Source of the DNA: an uncultured Phycisphaerales bacterium
Lineage (GTDB): Bacteria > Planctomycetota > Phycisphaerae > Phycisphaerales > SM1A02
Direction: 5' to 3'
Length of the DNA stretch: 10,746 nucleotides
Assembly (NCBI GenBank): GCA_946886375.1
Contig: CAMPIL010000094.1
Coordinates: forward strand, 1-10,746
Shown here: positions 6,593 to 10,746 of the stretch, one piece after another
How positions within the stretch are numbered: the first letter of the stretch is position 1
Layout: each line of letters begins with the position of its first letter
The notes under the pieces: generated by a model
Told to the model about the DNA's origin: nothing
The model's database searches: none
The model's input: only the letters and a program-made list of their open reading frames with translations
Program-made: the position numbers and the translations under genes

Positions 6593-6599
6593 TGACGCT

Positions 6600-7445
6600 T
6601 CAGGTTCCAGAGTTCGGGATTTCAAACAGATCCAGAACCTGCGGTTGTTGAAGCGGTGACACCTCGTACAGCACCAGCGAACCCAGTTCGCGGCGGAACA
6701 CGCGCAGGTCCGGTCCCACAGCCGAAGGGCCGCTGTCTTTCGACAGGCGATCCGCAAACACGACGATCCGGGAATCGTTGTAATTGATCAATACCGCCAG
6801 TGATTTAAGGGTCAGCGTGTGACAATAATCCACGCCCGCGCACTGCATGCCCGAGGGCAGATCGCGCATCACCGTCTCCTGGCCCAGTTGCTTGTGGAAG
6901 CGAGCGGCGAATTCCTTGTTGTCCTTGCACACCCACGCGGGCTTGAACCCCGTTTCAACCTTGCGGTTGTAGTAGCCGCCGAATGTCAGATGCGCGTAGC
7001 CGCCGCCCCCGCTTGAGGCAAACTGCGGCTGCATGAAATACCACGCGAGGATCGCGCCGGTGACGCTCACGATGATGACCGCGGCGATCGCCATGCGGCG
7101 GTAACCGTACCGGGCCAACGCGCCGGGGAGTGCAGGCGTGGGAGTTGCCGAAGCTGTCGCCGCTGCATGCACGTCGGCCAGACGCGGCAGATCGCCCGCA
7201 TGCACGCCGTTGGCCGAAACCCTTGCGGCCTGGGCTGCAGCGTCTTGCCGCGACAGCGGAACATGTGCTGGAATGACGAAACGCCGCCGCAGTGCGCGAT
7301 CGATTTCCTCCTGCAGTTTGATGGCGTGCTGCAGGCGCGCATCGGACGCCAGCCGCGCGTTGAAATCCTGGAGCGCTTGGCCCTCGAGCGTTCCGTCGAG
7401 GTAGGCTTCAATCTGCGCGTTCCATGATGGATCGTTCAAAGTCAC
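6600..7445 (-). CDS. Membrane anti-sigma factor without a zinc motif
   Basis: This 281-aa protein is the likely partner of the ECF sigma factor just upstream. The two genes overlap by four bases (GTGA at 7442-7445), so the GTG start follows from translational coupling; GGAG lies 10 nt before it. Residues 1-55 form a short helical region (WNAQIEAYLDGTLEG, then RLASDARLQ) like the N-terminal sigma-binding part of planctomycete anti-sigma proteins, but without the HxxxCxxC zinc motif. A Pro/Ala linker follows (about 60-112), then one membrane helix (118-137). The outer domain (about 150-281) contains FKPAWVCKD, three cysteines (173, 202, 208) and a strand, RIVVFADR. It could sense an envelope or redox signal. 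Function is inferred from gene pairing and topology rather than a defining motif. Confidence 0.82.
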   Translation of the reverse strand: MTLNDPSWNAQIEAYLDGTLEGQALQDFNARLASDARLQHAIKLQEEIDRALRRRFVIPAHVPLSRQDAAAQAARVSANGVHAGDLPRLADVHAAATASATPTPALPGALARYGYRRMAIAAVIIVSVTGAILAWYFMQPQFASSGGGGYAHLTFGGYYNRKVETGFKPAWVCKDNKEFAARFHKQLGQETVMRDLPSGMQCAGVDYCHTLTLKSLAVLINYNDSRIVVFADRLSKDSGPSAVGPDLRVFRRELGSLVLYEVSPLQQPQVLDLFEIPNSGT

Positions 7446-8074
7446 GAGGTTCGGTCTCCAGGGGCGGGCATGGAAACTGACAGCCGCTCACGCAGCGTGG
7501 TGCGGGCGCGATGGACATGGCTCATGGCAGTTCCCTGGGCGATGTCCAGCGCCAGAGCGATTTCACGGTACGACTTGTTCAAGAGCGTTCGCAGCAGCAG
7601 ACACGCCCGCGCGGTTTCATCCAGGCCACGCAAGGCCGCCAGTACGCGATCGTCAAAATGGACGCCTCCTTCGATCAATTCTCCCTGCCCATCCAGAAGC
7701 GCATCTGGAGTTGCGTGCACCTGAGCCGGCTCCGACTCAAGCGAATGCGGGTCGATGCTGGCGGCGGGCGCATTGGCGCGACGCCTTCCGTGATTTAATG
7801 CCACAAAACGCACTATCCGTCCCATCCATGCGGTGAAGTTCGAGTCAGGGTCAAACTGTGAAAGTTTGTCCAGTGCGATCATCGCCGCTTCCTGCAGCAC
7901 ATCGTCAGCCCCTGTGGGATCGCCCTGAACCGCAACGGCGATGGACCATAGCGTCGGCCATGCGCTCTGAAAGCGAACGGCGAAGGCGGCTGGCGTCAGG
8001 CACTCCTGCACCGGGCCGCCGACCGAGTCGGCGATGCGCCCTGGCCCTTCTTTCATGTCGCCTTTGTATGTCAT
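7442..8074 (-). CDS. ECF-type RNA polymerase sigma factor
   Basis: This 210-aa sigma-70 family protein directs RNA polymerase to a small regulon. Region 2 spans about residues 35-100, with the core-binding GADDVLQEAAMIAL segment and the -10 recognition helix around FTAWMGRIVRFVALNHGRRR. A variable linker follows, then region 4 (about 141-196) with the helix-turn-helix YREIALALDIAQGTAMSHVH. No region 3 or extra C-terminal domain is present, as expected for ECF sigmas. ATG at 8074 is used; ATG at 8056 is an alternative with AGG four bases upstream. The anti-sigma gene follows directly, so release from the membrane anti-sigma is the likely control. Autoregulation is common in such pairs, but the target promoter cannot be read from the sequence. 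Confidence 0.92.
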   Translation of the reverse strand: MTYKGDMKEGPGRIADSVGGPVQECLTPAAFAVRFQSAWPTLWSIAVAVQGDPTGADDVLQEAAMIALDKLSQFDPDSNFTAWMGRIVRFVALNHGRRRANAPAASIDPHSLESEPAQVHATPDALLDGQGELIEGGVHFDDRVLAALRGLDETARACLLLRTLLNKSYREIALALDIAQGTAMSHVHRARTTLRERLSVSMPAPGDRTS

Positions 8075-8101
8075 GCCTTAGCAGAATCCTTGCGAAAACC
8101 C

Positions 8102-8116
8102 ATGATATTCGATCAT
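8102..8116 (-). promoter_or_regulatory. Promoter region of the sigma/anti-sigma operon
   Basis: On the minus strand TATCAT (complement of 8102-8107) matches the -10 consensus at five of six positions and predicts a leader of about 20 nt to the ATG at 8074. ATGAT-ATTCG-ATCAT (8102-8116) is a perfect 5-bp inverted repeat covering this box, so a repressor could bind there. CAACCT 17 bp upstream is not a housekeeping -35 but carries the AAC core seen in many ECF -35 elements. Confidence 0.35.
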
Positions 8117-8333
8117 TTTCCATCAGGTTGGATTCCCGACCCGCGAGTTTGATCCGGTAATCCTTTGCGCGGCGACCGCTCTGAATGTTCCGCGAATTCA
8201 CGCTGGTCCGCCGGGCTGATTGATCCGACTTCGCCTCGCCGCCGCGCGCATCCTTGCAATCGCGGAACAGCCGATGGCCGACTATCATCCCGCTCCCTTG
8301 GCGGCTGCCCGAACTGAAAACTTGTCCATCGCG

Positions 8334-10112
8334 ATGAAACCATCCTTAGACTTGCCATCGGGTCGTATTGCGAGCCGCAACGCCCCGCCGCGGCATAACG
8401 GCATTTCAATCGCCCCGCTGGTGTTGATCAGCATCAACGCCGCCGCTTGGGCACTGCCGCAGCAGCCGCCCGGAAACATTGCGCCGCCCACCATCAACTT
8501 CAAGGACATCACCGCCGAAGCGGGAATCGATTTCGTGCACGTCAACGGCGCCGCGGGCGGGAAACTGCTGCCTGAGACCATGGGCGGCGGATGCGCTTTT
8601 CTGGATTACGACAACGACAACGATCCCGACATTCTTCTGATCAATTCTTGCCCGTGGCCTGACGCCTCCAATTCCACGCCTGCGCATGCGCCTGCTCCAA
8701 CTCACGCACTCTACCGCAACGAAGGCGCGGGCCGCTTCACCAACGTGACGAAGGGTTCAGGACTGGATGTCAGTTTCTACGGCATGGGCGCCGCCGTCGG
8801 CGATTACGACAGCGACGGTTTCGTCGATGTCTTCATCACGGCTGTGGGACCCAACCATCTCTTCCACAATAACGGCGACGGCACGTTCACCGATGTGACC
8901 GCAGCCGCAGGCGTATCCGGTGACGCCGATGCTTGGAGCACCAGCGCGGGTTTCTTCGACTACAACAATGATGGCGATCTTGACCTGTTCGTTTGCAACT
9001 TCGTGAAATGGTCGCGCGAAATCGATCGGGCGATCGCCAACGCGCCCACTGCCGGACGCGCGTACGCTTCGGCCGACAAGTTTGAGGGTTCGCATTGTTC
9101 TCTGTACGCCAACAGCGGTGATGGCACATTTGCGGATGTTTCCGAGTGGACGCGCGTTCACATCAATGCCGCCGAGGGTCCGCGCACGGCCAAGGCGCTG
9201 GCCGTGTCGATCGTGGATGTGGACCGTGACGGCAAGTTGGATGTGTTCGTCGCCAACAATTCGGCGCCCCCGTTCTTTCTGCACAACACCGATGGCGCAT
9301 CATTTGAGGAGAAAGCCGCCGAATGCGGGATCGTGGTGGATCGTGACGGCAAAATCGCCGCATTCACAGGCGTGGACGCGGCGTACTGCCACAGCGGAAA
9401 GACTCTGGCATTTGCGGTCGGCGCCTTGGCCGGCGAAATGAGTTCGCTGTTCGTCGCGGGCGACAACGCATTGCAGTTCACCGACGCGGCCGCCGCCAAA
9501 GGCATCGGCAAGTCTGCGCAGCGAAACACGTTTGGCGTGCTCTTTCTCGATGCGGACCTCGACGGCTGGCTCGATCTGCTGCACGTCAACGGCGGCATCG
9601 ACGAGCACCAACCCAACGTGCCCTATCGCCAGAGCGCGCAGTTGTTCTGGAACGCGCAGCCTGACGCAGGACAGCGCTTCATGGAGATTTCCGCAGAGAG
9701 AGTCGGCGATTTGGCCCGGCCAATTGTTGGACGCGGCGCGGCTTACGCAGACATCGATGGCGACGGCGATCTTGACGTGCTGCTGACGCAGGTCGGCGGA
9801 CCGCCGGTGTTGTTGCGAAATGATCAGACAAGCGCACATCATTGGCTGCGCGTGAAACTCAAGGGCAACGGCACGACCGTGCACCGCGACGCCATCGGCG
9901 CCCGCGTGGAACTCACGGCGGGCGGAATCACGCAGTCCCGGCAGGTCATGCCCACGCGCGGATACCTCTCTCAGGTGGAACTGCCGATCACCTTCGGATT
10001 GGGCCAGGCGAAATCGATCGAATCAATGCGCGTGATTTGGCCTGATGGGTCGGCCAAGACGGTTCACGACGCAACCGCCGGCCGCATGATTGTGGTCGAA
10101 CAGTCGCAGTAA
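8334..10112 (+). CDS. Secreted CRTAC1-like protein: FG-GAP/VCBS repeats and ASPIC/UnbV domain
   Basis: With ATG at 8334 the protein has 592 aa and begins with a basic region and a hydrophobic stretch (GISIAPLVLISINAAAWA), a likely signal peptide; it would work outside the cytoplasm. Longer in-frame starts (ATG 8274, TTG 8220) would bury that signal. The body is a beta-propeller of calcium-binding FG-GAP repeats: DYDNDNDPD (91-99), DYDSDGFVD (157-165), DYNNDGDLD (209-217), DVDRDGKLD (295-303), DADLDGWLD (406-414) and DIDGDGDLD (473-481). The C-terminal ASPIC/UnbV domain (about 515-585) includes RDAIGARVEL, the RGYLSQ turn and VIWPDG. Such proteins are abundant in Planctomycetota and are thought to bind ligands or other proteins; no enzyme activity is established. 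One blade, near residues 345-352, lacks the Asp ladder. No strong ribosome binding site is visible. It is divergent from the sigma operon. Confidence 0.9.
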   Translation: MKPSLDLPSGRIASRNAPPRHNGISIAPLVLISINAAAWALPQQPPGNIAPPTINFKDITAEAGIDFVHVNGAAGGKLLPETMGGGCAFLDYDNDNDPDILLINSCPWPDASNSTPAHAPAPTHALYRNEGAGRFTNVTKGSGLDVSFYGMGAAVGDYDSDGFVDVFITAVGPNHLFHNNGDGTFTDVTAAAGVSGDADAWSTSAGFFDYNNDGDLDLFVCNFVKWSREIDRAIANAPTAGRAYASADKFEGSHCSLYANSGDGTFADVSEWTRVHINAAEGPRTAKALAVSIVDVDRDGKLDVFVANNSAPPFFLHNTDGASFEEKAAECGIVVDRDGKIAAFTGVDAAYCHSGKTLAFAVGALAGEMSSLFVAGDNALQFTDAAAAKGIGKSAQRNTFGVLFLDADLDGWLDLLHVNGGIDEHQPNVPYRQSAQLFWNAQPDAGQRFMEISAERVGDLARPIVGRGAAYADIDGDGDLDVLLTQVGGPPVLLRNDQTSAHHWLRVKLKGNGTTVHRDAIGARVELTAGGITQSRQVMPTRGYLSQVELPITFGLGQAKSIESMRVIWPDGSAKTVHDATAGRMIVVEQSQ

Positions 10113-10188
10113 TTTTGCCTGTGTTTCCAGCAGATTCGGGGAATTCCGTCGTTTACGCGGCGTGCTTGGCATTTCCTCCTGAACCGGA

Positions 10189-10216
10189 TGAATTGCGACG
10201 TTTTTTGGACCGATAA
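10189..10216 (+). promoter_or_regulatory. Possible sigma-28 (FliA-type) promoter of fapA
   Basis: ACCGATAA (10209-10216) matches the FliA -10 consensus GCCGATAA at seven of eight positions. Upstream, TGAA (10189-10192) matches TAAA at three of four positions with a 16-bp spacer, against the usual 15. The start codon lies 27 nt downstream, with a ribosome binding site between. Planctomycete FliA specificity has not been checked, so this is inference. Confidence 0.35.
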
Positions 10217-10242
10217 GACTCTGGGATTCCAAGAGGTGCGCC

Positions 10243-10746
10243 GTGACCCAATCATCGCCTCAACACGGGATTGAATTGAAGATTGAAAGCGACGGATCTG
10301 TCGCCAGGCTTGTCATGTGGCCCGACGCAGACGAGGCTGCGCTCACTGTCGAGGCGCTGACGGAACGAATTCGCAAGGCGAATATTGTGGTCGACGACGG
10401 ACTTGCCGGCATCCTCACCCAAGCCATTGCGGCGCATCGCAATCATCATGACCGAACTGAGATTATCGTTGCGCAAACCGTTGAACCCACGCACGGTGAA
10501 GACGGCACGGTCGACTGGCAGCCCGGCTGCGATCCGGTGCATCAGGCAGCGGCGTCGTCCGACGGCGGTTCGAAGATCGACTATTACAACCAGACGCATT
10601 ACATCGCGGTCAAGTCCGGCACGCATCTGGCCACCGTGCGTGCGCCCGGGGCTGGAACCGACGGCCGCGACATCTACGACAAGCCGCGCAAAGCCAAGTC
10701 CGGCGCGCCGACCCAACTGAGAACCGACGCCAGCGTCACGCTCGCT
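10243..10746 (+). CDS. fapA: FapA/DUF342 family protein, 3'-truncated by the window edge
   Basis: GTG at 10243 is preceded by GAGG at 6 nt spacing, and the frame is open for 168 codons to the window edge. The N-terminal part (about 10-75) alternates short strands and helices (DGSVARLVMWPD, then LTERIRKANI). After it come GEDGTVDWQPG, KIDYYNQTHYIAVKSGTHLA and APGAGTDGRDIYDKP. This order (DG-x-hydrophobic-Asp-Trp, then V-x-x-G-x-x-LA, then P-G-x-x-G-x-D-I/V) is the signature of the N-terminal half of FapA (formerly DUF342). The missing C-terminal part would hold the beta-helix and often a coiled coil. In Vibrio vulnificus FapA is needed for flagellar assembly at the pole and is controlled by the sugar phosphotransferase protein EIIA-Glc. 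In other phyla the role is less clear. It may be cotranscribed with the propeller gene 130 bp upstream or have its own promoter. Confidence 0.85.
   Translation, partial: MTQSSPQHGIELKIESDGSVARLVMWPDADEAALTVEALTERIRKANIVVDDGLAGILTQAIAAHRNHHDRTEIIVAQTVEPTHGEDGTVDWQPGCDPVHQAAASSDGGSKIDYYNQTHYIAVKSGTHLATVRAPGAGTDGRDIYDKPRKAKSGAPTQLRTDASVTLA

Noticed and set aside
9158..9884. Overlapping minus-strand frames of 152 and 194 codons
   Set aside because: Both are antisense to the intact FG-GAP repeats of the CRTAC1-like gene.
10165..10185. Sigma-54 promoter candidate around TTGGCAT before fapA
   Set aside because: The -24 half looks partly right, but no TTGC-type -12 element follows at the required distance.
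1..10746. Mobile element, prophage, CRISPR or tRNA gene
   Set aside because: No transposase, integrase or terminase motifs, no regularly spaced repeats and no tRNA-like cloverleaf with a GGTTCRA arm were seen on either strand.

Overview
The window is 10.7 kb of GC-rich bacterial chromosome with strongly G/C-biased third codon positions. It looks like Planctomycetota, most likely class Phycisphaerae. That placement is inferred from the gene set: a secreted FG-GAP/ASPIC-UnbV (CRTAC1-like) protein, an ECF sigma factor paired with a membrane anti-sigma protein that lacks the usual zinc motif, a FapA/DUF342 protein, and several small conserved-looking proteins of a planctomycete type. No 16S or other phylogenetic marker is present. 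I see no tRNA, rRNA, CRISPR array, transposase, integrase or phage gene.

Layout from left to right. (1) 2-1732 (+): end of a large helical protein of unknown function, cut by the left edge. (2) 1808-2269 (-): DUF3788-like protein. (3) 2270-2794: a 525-bp gap holding the promoter of gene 2, a 45-codon coding-like fragment, inverted and direct repeats, a perfect palindrome and the probable response-regulator promoter. (4) 2795-3337 (+): single-domain response regulator. (5) 3344-3544 (-): 66-aa protein. (6) 3654-4337 (+): lipoprotein, possibly LpoB-like. (7) 4388-5914 (-): processive family 2 glycosyltransferase of the cellulose synthase/CslA type. (8) 5915-6361: gap with no convincing gene. 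(9) 6362-6592 (+): 76-aa single-pass membrane protein. (10) 6600-7445 and 7442-8074 (both -): anti-sigma/ECF sigma pair with a 4-base overlap. (11) 8334-10112 (+): secreted CRTAC1-like beta-propeller protein. (12) 10243 to the right edge (+): start of a FapA/DUF342 protein, preceded by a possible sigma-28 (FliA-type) promoter.

The strand flips at almost every gene, so most genes are probably transcribed alone. The sigma/anti-sigma pair is the one clear operon. Two convergent junctions are only 6-7 bp wide (3338-3343 and 6593-6599) and cannot hold a terminator, so those transcripts probably overlap. The themes are signalling (receiver protein, ECF sigma switch), cell envelope (glycosyltransferase, lipoprotein, small membrane protein, secreted propeller) and perhaps motility (FapA). 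Nothing shows that they act in one pathway. I did not find a convincing new multi-gene system. The points most worth following are the FliA-like site before fapA, the anti-sigma protein with a large cysteine-containing outer domain, the coding-like remnant at 2462-2599, and a propeller blade that has lost its calcium-binding residues.
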